DNA from: Vreelandella sedimenti
GTDB taxonomy: Bacteria; Pseudomonadota; Gammaproteobacteria; Pseudomonadales; Halomonadaceae
DNA: 64,000 nucleotides
Assembly: GCF_013416325.1 (NCBI RefSeq)
Contig: NZ_JACCGK010000013.1
Location: forward strand, 1-64,000
Reading direction: 5' to 3'
In this document: positions 1-8,198 of the stretch, piece after piece
Layout of the letters: each line of letters opens with the position of its first letter
Position numbering within the stretch: position 1 is the stretch's first letter
Notes under the pieces: generated by a model
Seen by the model: the letters and a program-made list of their open reading frames with translations, nothing else
Told to the model about the DNA's origin: nothing
Databases searched by the model: none
Translations under genes and position numbers: made by a program

Positions 1-199
1 TTATACACCATAACTTATGCGGATTCACTTATAAAACTAGGTTTTCCGCACCAGTATAATCTATTATTTATGAATAAATACTTCTAGCTCTTACTTACCA
101 CATTATATGACATTATAGAAGCAACTATATCAACTGTCACGCTAAGATCTCCTGATGTGCCGTCATAAATTTGTCCATATTCAAGAACCTGTGTTAAAA

Positions 200-209
200 T
201 TGTATACAT
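200..209. promoter_or_regulatory. Probable GntR operator (autoregulation)
   Basis: TTGTATACAT, containing the perfect 8-bp palindrome TGTATACA, lies 45 bp before the GntR gene. It fits the TTGYATRCAA pattern also found in duplicate before the operon at 6158. FadR/FCD regulators often bind sites of this GT(N)AC type. The assignment is inferred from pattern and position. The rest of bases 1-253 is AT-rich and shows no gene. Confidence 0.45.
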
Positions 210-253
210 TTACTGTTGCTTATATCAATTAAGATTCTCAAAAGAACTCATAC

Positions 254-961
254 ATGAAAAAATTGAAATCTTCTGAAAACATGCCATTGGCAGAAACTGC
301 GTATCGCAAGATAAAGCAGGCAATAATTGAATGCCATTTCTCACCAGGATTACAAGCTGCGGAGCAGCAAATCGCTACTCAGCTAAACATGAGCAGAACT
401 CCTGTTCATCAGGCTATCGTAATGCTTGAGCAGGAGGGCTGGGTTCGTTTGCTGCCTCGTAAAGGGATACAAATAGCGCCTATAACAACTAATCAAATGA
501 AAAACGTTTATCAGGTACTTATGGCACTTGAAAGTGCGGCGGTACTTCAGTTAGCTTCCAAGGATATCAATGATACTAATGTCGACAAAATGCTTTACCA
601 AGCTAGCCAAAAGGCTGAAATAGCATTCCTCAATGATGACATCAAAGGCTGGGCACAAGCTGACGACGAATTTCATTCAGTTTTAATAGAAGGTTGCGGC
701 AATCCGTACTTATCAAAAATGGCCAGAAGCGTAATGGAACATGCGCACCGAGCACGTCTGTTAACTGTTGCGATTCGCTCAAAGGAAAGTATTGAAAAAG
801 CCAATCAAGATCACAAAGAAATATTAACAGCTATCAAAGAAAGAAATTCTCAAGAAGCCCGCCTGGCACTAGAAAACCATCGTTATCGCGGCATGGAAGT
901 TTTTATACCCATACTTGAAAAGGCTTCATGGTTAAGCTCCAACACCAACTCTCCGTTTTAA
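254..961 (+). CDS. GntR family transcriptional regulator (FadR/FCD type)
   Basis: A 235-aa DNA-binding repressor or activator. Residues about 12-75 form the GntR winged helix-turn-helix, ending with the family's RKGIQIAP wing. The remainder is an all-helical FCD ligand domain: the metal-binding pattern is visible as D at about 136, then H at about 140 in DDEFHSVL, and further His residues in EHAHRAR and ENHRYRG. FCD regulators usually sense small carboxylates. It is transcribed towards the TRAP/dehydrogenase operon ending at 1288 and is the obvious regulator of that cassette. No strong Shine-Dalgarno precedes the ATG. The family call is firm; the ligand is unknown. Confidence 0.9.
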   Translation: MKKLKSSENMPLAETAYRKIKQAIIECHFSPGLQAAEQQIATQLNMSRTPVHQAIVMLEQEGWVRLLPRKGIQIAPITTNQMKNVYQVLMALESAAVLQLASKDINDTNVDKMLYQASQKAEIAFLNDDIKGWAQADDEFHSVLIEGCGNPYLSKMARSVMEHAHRARLLTVAIRSKESIEKANQDHKEILTAIKERNSQEARLALENHRYRGMEVFIPILEKASWLSSNTNSPF

Positions 962-1202
962 AAGGAAAGGTTAATTCTAAAAGTTTTTGTAAGATGCTCT
1001 ACTTCTATATTCCTTCATTTAGATATTGCATAAAGACAAAAAAATTAATTAAAACTCTTTAATTTTCTAGACAATCGACTATCAGATTAATGGAAGACCT
1101 AATCTTTTATTAACATAAATTTAATCCAACTTTTACTGATATATTAAATTCTATCAATATAAAAATCAAATATATATTTATTTTGCTACTTGTTAAAACC
1201 TT

Positions 1203-1222
1203 GGCCTATCTTCAGATAGGCC
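1203..1222 (-). terminator. Hairpin between convergent genes, possible terminator
   Basis: GGCCTATC and GATAGGCC form a perfect 8-bp stem with a TTCA loop. It lies 66 bp downstream of the large TRAP permease stop. On the minus strand it is followed by AAGGTTTT, a weak T tract. It lies in the 326-base AT-rich gap 962-1287, where nothing else was found. Confidence 0.4.
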
Positions 1223-1287
1223 CTTAGTATTAAAAAATTATCATATGCAAAATTAAGTCTATGTGCTACTACTAATAAAAAGTGATT

Positions 1288-2565
1288 TTAGTTTAGTAGA
1301 AGGTTAGGTAACCATAAAGATAGCTGTGGAAAAATCGTTAAAAGCAATATAACGATTAGGCTCACTAAAAAGAGAGGAAATACTGCTTTTGCTCCTGCCT
1401 CTAATGGTATTTCTCCTATCCTACAACCTAAAGCTAAACATAGTCCTATAGGGGGAGTTATCAAACCTAAGCAAAGATTAGCTGTGACTATTACACCGAA
1501 GTGGACAGGATCTACTCCTAAAGCAATAGCAGTAGGAAATAGAACTGGCACTAGCATCACCTTAGCAGCGTTAACTTCCATAAAAGAGCCTAAAATTAAT
1601 AGAACAAAATTCACCATTAATAGAAAAACTAAAGGATTTTCTGAAATACCAGATACCCAAGCTCCTACTATATCGGTGATATTGGCATAAGCAAGTATCC
1701 ACCCAAACAAGTTAGCGCTACCGAGAATTAACATTACTACAGCCGTCGTGCTAAATGAATCTTTTAAAGAGCCAATAATTTTTGTTATCGATAGCTCTCT
1801 ATGTATGATGGTCCCTACAAAAAGAGCATAAACTACTGCAAAGGCAGAAGCTTCGGTTACAGTGAATACACCACTAAGTATTCCTGCCAGTACAATTAAA
1901 GGCATCAATAAAGATGTTAAAGCTTTGCCAAAACTTTTTGTTAATTCTTTAAAGGACACCTTATCATGTGTGGGAAAGTTATTTCTCCTCGCGGTCCAAA
2001 TAATCATTGCAATGAGTCCTAGTGCCCATAATAGACCAGGAATAATACCTGCAATGAAAAGGCGGATAATAGAAGTATCTGTTAAAAATGAGTACACTAT
2101 CCAAGCGATAGACGGTGGGATTAGGGGGGATAATGGTGACGAGGCTATAGTAACAGCCACGCTATATTCTGATGTGTAACCCAGCCTTTTCATTGCAGGT
2201 ATAAATGTTCCACCTATTGCACTTGTATCTGCTACGGAAGAGCCAGAAATACCACCAAAAAATATAGACGTAATGACATTACTTATTGCTAACCCACCTT
2301 TAAACCTCCCTACTAAAGCATTCGCAAAATTAATTATACGATCGCTTAATCCACCTGCTGTCATTAATGAACCAGCAAGAAGAAAAAATGGAATTGCTAG
2401 CAGAGAAAAACTATCAATACCTGCGAATATACGTTGCGGGATGATGTACAGGCTAATCCCCCCATCGTACCAAAGTGCAAGGAAACTACTTAAAATGATA
2501 GCAAATCCAAGCGGCAAACCAATAACTATAAAAAATATAATCGCCAAAGAAAGGACAATAGTCAT
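1288..2565 (-). CDS. TRAP transporter large permease (DctM family)
   Basis: A 425-aa very hydrophobic protein of the DctM/YgiK/SiaM family, with about 12 membrane segments. Family landmarks are the GGLSDRIINFANALVGR loop at about 71-87, the SGSSVADTSAIGG segment at about 109-121 and the C-terminal NLCLGLITPPIGL motif. It is the ion-coupled channel of a tripartite carboxylate uptake system. Its ATG overlaps the stop of the small permease gene (ATGA), with GGAG upstream, so the two are translationally coupled. Last gene of the five-gene operon that begins at 6158. Confidence 0.95.
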   Translation of the reverse strand: MTIVLSLAIIFFIVIGLPLGFAIILSSFLALWYDGGISLYIIPQRIFAGIDSFSLLAIPFFLLAGSLMTAGGLSDRIINFANALVGRFKGGLAISNVITSIFFGGISGSSVADTSAIGGTFIPAMKRLGYTSEYSVAVTIASSPLSPLIPPSIAWIVYSFLTDTSIIRLFIAGIIPGLLWALGLIAMIIWTARRNNFPTHDKVSFKELTKSFGKALTSLLMPLIVLAGILSGVFTVTEASAFAVVYALFVGTIIHRELSITKIIGSLKDSFSTTAVVMLILGSANLFGWILAYANITDIVGAWVSGISENPLVFLLMVNFVLLILGSFMEVNAAKVMLVPVLFPTAIALGVDPVHFGVIVTANLCLGLITPPIGLCLALGCRIGEIPLEAGAKAVFPLFLVSLIVILLLTIFPQLSLWLPNLLLN

Positions 2566-3032
2566 GTCTTAGCTCCCTTCTTAGTTAAAAGGTCTAATGT
2601 TAAAAAAAATGCGATTAGCGCCCCTCCTATAGGTATTGAGAAATAAGCGTAGTCCATTGTTATATTTAGCCCTGTTGATATTCTTCTTTCGCCTAATAAT
2701 GCGTGTTGGTACCCATAGTATGTAAGAGCCGCCGCCATAATATAAGTTGATATACAGCGTATAACTGATAGAAAGGTTTGAAATTTTGGAGGAAGCATGT
2801 CTGCAAAGAAAGTTACGGCTATATGGCCATTTTTATCATGCATAACGTAAGCACTTCCCAACAAAGTGACCCATACAAGCATGTACCTTGTTAGCTCCTC
2901 TGACCAAACAGGAGCACTATCAAGAACAAACCGTGAGAACACTTGCCATATAATTACTATCACCATCAGCCCAAACATCAATAACAATATATTTAATAAA
3001 CAGCGATGAAAAAAAAGTAATATTGACTGCAT
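2562..3032 (-). CDS. TRAP transporter small permease (DctQ family)
   Basis: A 156-aa inner-membrane protein with four predicted helices. It has the DctQ signature WSEELTRYMLVWVTLLGSAY in the second helix region and the conserved KNGHIAVTFFAD loop. It links the periplasmic binding protein to the large permease. A good Shine-Dalgarno (GGAGG) precedes the ATG, and the stop overlaps the start of the large permease gene by four bases. A strong hairpin separates it from the binding-protein gene upstream. Confidence 0.93.
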   Translation of the reverse strand: MQSILLFFHRCLLNILLLMFGLMVIVIIWQVFSRFVLDSAPVWSEELTRYMLVWVTLLGSAYVMHDKNGHIAVTFFADMLPPKFQTFLSVIRCISTYIMAAALTYYGYQHALLGERRISTGLNITMDYAYFSIPIGGALIAFFLTLDLLTKKGAKT

Positions 3033-3046
3033 TTACCGCCTCCATA

Positions 3047-3073
3047 TCAATAGGCGGGAGAACCGCCTATTGA
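3047..3073 (-). terminator. Intercistronic hairpin between binding protein and permease genes
   Basis: TCAATAGGCGG and CCGCCTATTGA make a perfect 11-bp stem with a 5-base loop. A T-rich run follows on the plus strand. In the operon's own direction it sits after the binding-protein stop and just before the small permease Shine-Dalgarno. Such hairpins commonly protect the upstream message or attenuate readthrough so that binding protein exceeds permease. That role is inferred. Confidence 0.6.
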
Positions 3074-3091
3074 TTTTTTTATTTTTGGCTA

Positions 3092-4066
3092 TTATTGACC
3101 TGCACTTTGAAAACGCTCAATCCAATTTTGCATATCCTGTGGATATTCATCTATAAGAGGCTTAAGTTTTTCTTGGAAAGCTTCCTTGTCAGGGTAAATA
3201 AATTCTGCCCCTTGCTCCGTTAGCATCTCAATGTAACCATCAATCTTACTTACGATCTGCTCACTCCCCCACTCCATTGCTTTATCACCTTCCTCAATAA
3301 GGATTTGTTGTACATCCTCGGGCAAACCATCGAAATAGTTAGCATCGAACAGGAAGGTATAGTAAGCATTGACATGATCAGTCATTATAATATAGGGAAC
3401 AGCCTCATAATATTTTGACCGAATGTGTGCCTCAAGCGGGTTCTCAGCTGCATCAATAATGCCTTGTTGTAAGCTTGTATATACTTCACTGCTAGACATG
3501 GGTACAGGATTGGCTCCAAGCATGCTCCAAGTGTCACGAGCGATCTGATAGCTAGGCACGCGAACTTTCATCCCTTTAAGATCTTCAGGCGTATTGATCT
3601 CTTCGTTCGCTGCCATTTCGCGAGGCCCACGGAAACCTGAACCAATCAGTTTAAAGCCAGTCCGAGATTCAAGTTCGTCATGAAATTCTTGACCAACTTC
3701 AGTTTCGTGCATAATTTGATTAAAATGCTCATAGTCACGAATCAAGTAAGGATAAGTACCTAGCCCCGCTAAAGGATCATATCCATCAAGTTGAGTTACT
3801 TCTTGAATAACAATATTAGTTGTGCCAAAGGCCAAGCCTTCAATGGTCTCTGCTGCCGTGCCCAGTGCACCGGAGTAGGACATATTAATAACTACTTCAC
3901 CATTGGTTCTTTCCTTAACCGCTTCTGCAAACCTTTCACCCGCGAGTCCCCATACATCTCCAGGAGGTGAGAGTGTTGCTGCACGCAGCTCTATAGTGTC
4001 AGCTTGTGCATTAAAAGCGAATAGTAGAGCTAAGCTAGTAGTAGCGGTAGAGATAAGTTTTTTCAT
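3092..4066 (-). CDS. TRAP transporter substrate-binding protein (DctP family)
   Basis: A 324-aa periplasmic solute receptor. The N-terminal signal peptide ends about FNAQA-DTIE, followed by the DctP fold. The family motif VRVPSYQIARDTWSMLGANP at about 166-185 contains the conserved Arg that binds the substrate carboxylate, and TSLQQGIIDAAENP follows. The ATG at 4066 is preferred over one 12 bases upstream because GGAG lies six bases before it. Neighbouring 2-hydroxyacid-type dehydrogenases suggest a hydroxy or branched organic acid, but the ligand cannot be read from sequence. Confidence 0.93.
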   Translation of the reverse strand: MKKLISTATTSLALLFAFNAQADTIELRAATLSPPGDVWGLAGERFAEAVKERTNGEVVINMSYSGALGTAAETIEGLAFGTTNIVIQEVTQLDGYDPLAGLGTYPYLIRDYEHFNQIMHETEVGQEFHDELESRTGFKLIGSGFRGPREMAANEEINTPEDLKGMKVRVPSYQIARDTWSMLGANPVPMSSSEVYTSLQQGIIDAAENPLEAHIRSKYYEAVPYIIMTDHVNAYYTFLFDANYFDGLPEDVQQILIEEGDKAMEWGSEQIVSKIDGYIEMLTEQGAEFIYPDKEAFQEKLKPLIDEYPQDMQNWIERFQSAGQ

Positions 4067-4138
4067 ATTATACTCCATTTACTTCAGGGTTTTGATTGTA
4101 TTTGTATTGTTGTATCTACATGCATCACTGCTCTTGCA

Positions 4139-5065
4139 TTAAATTAGATACGAAGATTCTCTTGCTTTAATAATGCTAACTACAGTATCGTTAACGGGTG
4201 TGTTTAAACCAATTTCTCTGGCAATCTTAGTAATTCCTCCATTTATATAATCTATTTCTGAACGTTTTTTGTCCAAATGATCTAAAAGCATAGATGGTTT
4301 TGCATTTGGAATTTTACTGCCTAATTTCTTCACATGCTCAATTGGATCACCAACATCTATCTTAATATTTAGCCGGTTAGCTACTTCTATAGCCTCGAGC
4401 GAGCACTTTCTAGCCAGATCCCAAGCATCTTTATTCGCTATGACCTCACCAATAGTCAACCCCGTACTGCAAGTTGTACCCGAAAAAGCCACATTCATTA
4501 TTAGCTTTTCCCAAAGCATCTGTTGAACATCAGTAAATAACTGAGTTTTAAACCCAGATGATTCCCAGATGGCTGCTGACTGCTCTAAAAGCTCTCCTGA
4601 TAGATTTGAATATGCACCAAAACGAATCATTTCCATGCCGTTGTGATGTACATGACCCGGCGCCTTAAATGATGCTCCAAAGCCTCCTACAACTCCAATT
4701 GCCAGTTGCTCTTCGCCAATTGTTTCAGCAACTTTTTCCTGCGCGCCAATTCCATTTTGTATCGTTTGCACCACCGTATTTTTACCGATTAGTGTGCGGG
4801 CACTATTTGATGCAGCCTTAACGTCAAACGCCTTTGTAGCGATGATGACTAGATCGTAGGTTGGAAGCCCTACGGTAGAATTGGTTGCCTTAATATTAAC
4901 TGTCCTATTACCGCTAGCCCCCTCAACACGAAGACCATGTTGGTTAATAGCATCGACATGCTCTTGCCATATATCGATTGCGATTACTTCATGCCCAGAG
5001 TCAGCCATCAGTCCGGCATATACTGACCCCATGGCGCCGCAGCCTACAATTGCAACGCGAGACAT
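4139..5065 (-). CDS. Ketopantoate reductase family (PanE/ApbA-like) dehydrogenase
   Basis: A 308-aa NAD(P)H-dependent oxidoreductase. Residues 1-160 form a Rossmann fold starting with VAIVGCGAMGSVYAG (GxGxxG). The C-terminal ApbA_C domain contains LWEKLIMNVAFSG, which holds the catalytic Lys typical of PanE. The start at 5065 is chosen because AAAAGGAGCA precedes it; the longer frame upstream runs into the previous gene. It lies 13 bases after the isopropylmalate-type dehydrogenase gene. In a transport-catabolic operon it more likely interconverts a 2-keto and 2-hydroxy acid than serves pantothenate synthesis. That is inference. Confidence 0.87.
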   Translation of the reverse strand: MSRVAIVGCGAMGSVYAGLMADSGHEVIAIDIWQEHVDAINQHGLRVEGASGNRTVNIKATNSTVGLPTYDLVIIATKAFDVKAASNSARTLIGKNTVVQTIQNGIGAQEKVAETIGEEQLAIGVVGGFGASFKAPGHVHHNGMEMIRFGAYSNLSGELLEQSAAIWESSGFKTQLFTDVQQMLWEKLIMNVAFSGTTCSTGLTIGEVIANKDAWDLARKCSLEAIEVANRLNIKIDVGDPIEHVKKLGSKIPNAKPSMLLDHLDKKRSEIDYINGGITKIAREIGLNTPVNDTVVSIIKARESSYLI

Positions 5066-5078
5066 ATTGCTGCTCCTT

Positions 5079-6158
5079 TTAGTTGCTCTGAATTTCTTGG
5101 ATATACGCTTGCGTAATATCAGTAGAGCTAGCGTTACCACCGATATCTGCGGTTTTAACTCCTTTGGCTAGAAGCTTTTCAGTCACTGCTCTTATCTCGT
5201 CGGCAGCAGCCTTGCACTTCTGGTCATCGTTACGCATTTCAAGCCAATCAAGCATCATTGCTGCAGACAGGACAGTCGCTACGGGATTAGCAATATTTTT
5301 CCCTTCGATATCTGGCGCAGTGCCGTGGCTGGGCTGGAATACACCGTGCTCTTCACTGACATCTCCCGAAGGCGCCACTCCTAAACCGCCAACGAGACCT
5401 GCCCCCAATTCAGAAACTATATCGCCGAATACATTCTCGGTAACAATTACATCGAAACGACTGGGGTCTTGTACCATCATCATTGCGGCTGCATCGATGT
5501 AAAGATGATCGGCTTCGATATCACTGTTTTTTTCAGCGACTTCATAAAAAATCTTTCTTAAGAAAGCATTACTGCGCAACACATTAGCTTTATCGAACAA
5601 CGTTACCCGCCCCTCACTACCACCTTTTTTTCTGGCGCGTGCTTGAGCAAAAGCTAATGTGAAGAGCTTTTCGCTGGTGGCTCGGGTAATAGTTAAACGA
5701 TCGCTTACAGTTTCATCACTTGGCTCTTGCTTGTCATGACGACCTGCAAATAGTCCTTCGGTAGTTTCACGAATAACAAGCATATTAGCCTTACCGGAGT
5801 TCAAGGGTGCTCCAACTCCTTCGAATAGCTTAACTGGTCGTAGGCTAGCAAAAAGTCCGTAATGCTCTCGGATATCAATTTGCGGAGCAATTTCGGTTCC
5901 ATCAGACTTTCGAATATGAGGCAGCCCCATGGCACCCAATAGAACAGCATGGGCTTTGCCAATTGACTCCATTGTATGCATTGAAATCGATTCACCATTT
6001 TTTTCGTAATACTCTGCTCCTGCTTCGTAATGTTGGTAAAGAAGATTAATACCGTGTTTCTCGCTTGCAGCCCCCAACACCTTTAACGCGCTATCGATCA
6101 CTTCAGGACCAATACCATCGCCAGAAAGCACAGCAATATTGTATGAATTATCAGCCAC
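5079..6158 (-). CDS. Isocitrate/isopropylmalate dehydrogenase family protein
   Basis: A 359-aa enzyme of the metal- and NAD-dependent beta-decarboxylating dehydrogenase family. Visible motifs are SGDGIGPEV (about 11-19), the substrate-binding VIRETTEGLFAGR (about 128-140), the catalytic Tyr/Lys region LTITRAT...FDKANVLR, VTENVFGDIVSELGAGL (metal Asp) and the nucleotide loop FQPSHGTAPDIEGKNIANP. Length fits LeuB and tartrate/D-malate dehydrogenases. The first gene of the operon has a strong GAGGGTGG Shine-Dalgarno and a striking duplicated palindrome 28 bases upstream. Substrate specificity within the family cannot be assigned; biosynthetic LeuB is unlikely in this context. Confidence 0.88.
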   Translation of the reverse strand: MADNSYNIAVLSGDGIGPEVIDSALKVLGAASEKHGINLLYQHYEAGAEYYEKNGESISMHTMESIGKAHAVLLGAMGLPHIRKSDGTEIAPQIDIREHYGLFASLRPVKLFEGVGAPLNSGKANMLVIRETTEGLFAGRHDKQEPSDETVSDRLTITRATSEKLFTLAFAQARARKKGGSEGRVTLFDKANVLRSNAFLRKIFYEVAEKNSDIEADHLYIDAAAMMMVQDPSRFDVIVTENVFGDIVSELGAGLVGGLGVAPSGDVSEEHGVFQPSHGTAPDIEGKNIANPVATVLSAAMMLDWLEMRNDDQKCKAAADEIRAVTEKLLAKGVKTADIGGNASSTDITQAYIQEIQSN

Positions 6159-6185
6159 TTAACCACCCTCAATGTAAGTTTCATC

Positions 6186-6207
6186 TTGCATGCAAGCTTG
6201 CATGCAA
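6186..6207. promoter_or_regulatory. Duplicated palindromic operator before catabolic operon
   Basis: Two copies of the 10-bp self-palindrome TTGCATGCAA, separated by GC, together form one perfect 22-bp palindrome. It sits in the leader of the minus-strand operon. The half site matches the TTGYATRCAA pattern before the GntR gene (200-209), so a GntR dimer pair is the likely ligand. Confidence 0.65.
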
Positions 6208-6560
6208 TAGATTACAAGGTAGTTAATATCTTCCACGATTGGCAATATCGACATTAGTCTAATGCTTGATAAAACATATCACTCATATTTGAGATGAAAT
6301 ATCGGCTGTAACTTAAATCACTTACATTATTCTTAGCTTTCTGGTTTAGCCTTAACAACAGCTCTAGCATGAATTCAGCTTTCTCATGTGGCAACAGGGA
6401 GCATTCAGGTGGACTCCATGGAGGGCTGTTTTACGGTTCCCACTATTAGGGCAGCATTAATTCTCAGAATGTCCTTTCCACCTTTGGAGCTGTGCTTAGG
6501 CCAGGGGGATTGTGAGATATACTTGATACAAGGGCTGCTAGAAACAAGGAGGGTGGTTTA
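6208..6560. other. Intergenic region between operon promoter and BPSL0761 relic
   Basis: About 350 bases. The left part must hold the promoter of the minus-strand operon; no clear -35/-10 pair could be fixed. AAGGAGGG at 6547-6554 is the Shine-Dalgarno of the following relic. No gene seen. Confidence 0.5.
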
Positions 6561-6726
6561 ATGACGTTACCTTATGAAAGGACGCGTGCAATTATACTGA
6601 CTAAGCCTTTCTCATTGAGCTGAGTAAGGATACTTCCCTTCCTGATGAAAGAGGCCCGACGCTTGCTGCGCCATTACCCAAGCCGTGAAGACGTGCTTTT
6701 GGGCTGGCGAGATAGAGGAAATGCTT
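6561..6726 (+). pseudogene. Frameshifted BPSL0761-family gene
   Basis: The reading starts at an ATG with a strong Shine-Dalgarno and gives MTLPYERTRAIILTK. The frame is then broken: the continuation IELSKDTSLPDE is in a second frame, ARRLLRHYPSREDVLL in a third, and AGEIEEML in the frame that runs into the next gene. The order and wording match the small BPSL0761 family, which is often placed directly before MbcA/ParS/Xre antitoxins. At least three indels are required, so it is a relic. The match is from memory of the family, not from a search. Confidence 0.6.
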
Positions 6727-7062
6727 ATGTCAGGCACTATTTTTACTCCTATGCTGTCTAGCAAAGAAGAATACGTAAAAACAACACCTATACCACCTAG
6801 TCAAATCGAACATACGGTTTCACAAAAAATTGCTAGGGATGATGAGAAGATGATTAGCGATGATGACTCAAAGCAGGAAATTACAGTCGCCATCTGGAGG
6901 GCGGCTATCGAGCTGTTTGGTGGGGATCGAACAGCAGCGGACAAGTGGTTACATAGTGAAGCATTGGCTCTAGGTTGGAAGCGTCCCATTGATGTCATAC
7001 AGGAGGATGCTCAGCAGGTAATGGATCTGATTACTAGAATAGACAGAGGTGTATATACATAA
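6727..7062 (+). CDS. MbcA/ParS/Xre-type antitoxin domain protein (solitary)
   Basis: A 111-aa protein. Residues about 55-111 match the DUF2384 toxin-binding domain of Xre/MbcA/ParS antitoxins: AIELFGGDRTAADKWL, then LGWKRPIDVI and VMDLITRIDRGVYT at the end. In this family the domain caps a RES-type NAD-degrading toxin encoded immediately downstream. Here no RES-like reading frame follows, so it appears to be an orphan. The ATG at 6727 has AGAGGA eight bases upstream; the longer frame from 6685 begins inside the preceding relic. The N-terminal half is Glu/Asp/Lys-rich with no clear helix-turn-helix. Confidence 0.7.
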   Translation: MSGTIFTPMLSSKEEYVKTTPIPPSQIEHTVSQKIARDDEKMISDDDSKQEITVAIWRAAIELFGGDRTAADKWLHSEALALGWKRPIDVIQEDAQQVMDLITRIDRGVYT

Positions 7063-7480
7063 CCTGGCAAGCCAGAAAAACCATCGCTACCAAGCTGGTG
7101 AGGAAAACGGCCCCTAGCAAAATCCTCAGCATCGCGTTCATACAACCAACTCTTTTCCTTATTATTATATTTATGGGGCCGAGCCTTCTTACCCCTATTT
7201 GGCGCATCCCCCATCGCACAGCCTAATCGCCATTGCTGTTGTTGCTTGCCTAACGACAATATCGCTGCTGGAGGTCGTGTTTCTGAAGGCATTGGGAGTC
7301 GCTGTATCCTACGTCATATTCAGATTCCTAAAACGCTCGCTTTAGCGATCGTTGCTGCACTGGGTTCAAAACCTCCGGCCTGAGAGGTTGGTGTGAACCG
7401 CTCTCTCGGTACCGGATCGGAGCAATCGCTAAATGACGATAGCTCTGAAATCTTGATCAGTCGTTGCTTGCACATTTCTG
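7063..7480. other. Gap where a toxin partner would be expected
   Basis: About 420 bases with no convincing gene on either strand. Short frames on the minus strand overlap the antitoxin's 3' end and resemble nothing known. There is no RES-domain remnant that can be recognised. Confidence 0.4.
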
Positions 7481-7514
7481 TACACCTAGACTATAAATAT
7501 ATAGTCTAGGTGTA
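7481..7514. promoter_or_regulatory. 15-bp inverted repeat at the AbiEi promoter
   Basis: TACACCTAGACTATA and TATAGTCTAGGTGTA are perfect reverse complements separated by AATA. The right arm ends five bases before the GTG start and contains the likely Shine-Dalgarno AGGTG. AbiEi-type antitoxins are known to repress their own operon by binding inverted repeats, so this is the predicted operator. Confidence 0.75.
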
Positions 7515-7519
7515 TACTT

Positions 7520-8059
7520 GTGAAGAATCTGACAGCTCGGCAGCGACTGGACAGCTGGGACAAAATCGGGCGAAGCGTATTCACGCGAAATGACCTGGCA
7601 AAGATATTTCATGAAGACAACCCAAAAACTCTTCAGGAAGGGATCAACCGACTGCGTAAGAATGGCATCCTTGAAGGCGTAGCCCGGGGCATCTATTACT
7701 ACGCCCTTTCGCGCACCCCCGACTCATACCGACTGGAACGAATTGCTCGGGCCATGCGCCGAGGTGAGTACAGCTACGTCTCACTGGAGTCAGCCTTGTC
7801 TGAATATGGGGCCATCTCACAAATCCCCATCGATCGCCTAACCATTATGACAACAGGCCGCAAAGGGACGCACCGCACCCCTTATGGCACCATTGAGTTC
7901 ACTCATACGAGCAGGCCCATCATCGAGCTGCTGCCGCGCATGCGTGACATTGGACGGCCGCTCAAGATGGCGACGCCTGAGGCTGCCTGGGCAGATCTCA
8001 AACGTGTGGGGCGCAATACGTATCTAGTAGATGTGGAGGTGATCCATGGCCAGGATTGA
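7520..8059 (+). CDS. AbiEi-family type IV antitoxin / transcriptional repressor
   Basis: A 179-aa protein beginning with GTG. Residues 1-65 form a winged helix-turn-helix with the AbiEi layout (SVFTRNDLAKIFHED, INRLRKNGILEGVARGIYYY). The rest matches the AbiEi antitoxin C-terminal region (YVSLESALSEYG, IDRLTIMTTGRKGTHRTPYGTIE, MATPEAAWADL). It would autorepress through the inverted repeat at 7481-7514 and neutralise a nucleotidyltransferase toxin. Its stop overlaps the start of a toxin stub at 8046, so the natural partner has been lost. Confidence 0.82.
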   Translation: MKNLTARQRLDSWDKIGRSVFTRNDLAKIFHEDNPKTLQEGINRLRKNGILEGVARGIYYYALSRTPDSYRLERIARAMRRGEYSYVSLESALSEYGAISQIPIDRLTIMTTGRKGTHRTPYGTIEFTHTSRPIIELLPRMRDIGRPLKMATPEAAWADLKRVGRNTYLVDVEVIHGQD

Positions 8060-8198
8060 GCCTGAGGGTTTTGCCAAGCTAGCTGTCATGCCCGGGGCTT
8101 ACATTGATGGACCAGAATGCCCTTGGTCTGGTGGGGAAAATCCTTCTAGACCGAATCCATTTGATAACTGGTCTAGGGTGTTTATTAGTTCAGAGTGA
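8046..8198 (+). pseudogene. Stub of the AbiEii-type toxin gene
   Basis: An ATG overlapping the AbiEi stop by 14 bases starts MARIEPEGFAKLAVMPG, which looks like the first helix of AbiEii/AbiGii nucleotidyltransferase toxins that follow this antitoxin class. The frame continues into unrelated sequence and stops at 8198, running antisense to the end of the gene at 8099-8850. Only about 16 residues look authentic. The toxin was probably removed when the downstream module was joined here. Confidence 0.45.

Noticed and set aside
7034..7219. Small hydrophobic minus-strand frame (a Hok-like peptide at first sight)
   Set aside because: It overlaps the 3' end of the antitoxin gene, lacks a good ribosome site and matches no known toxin family.
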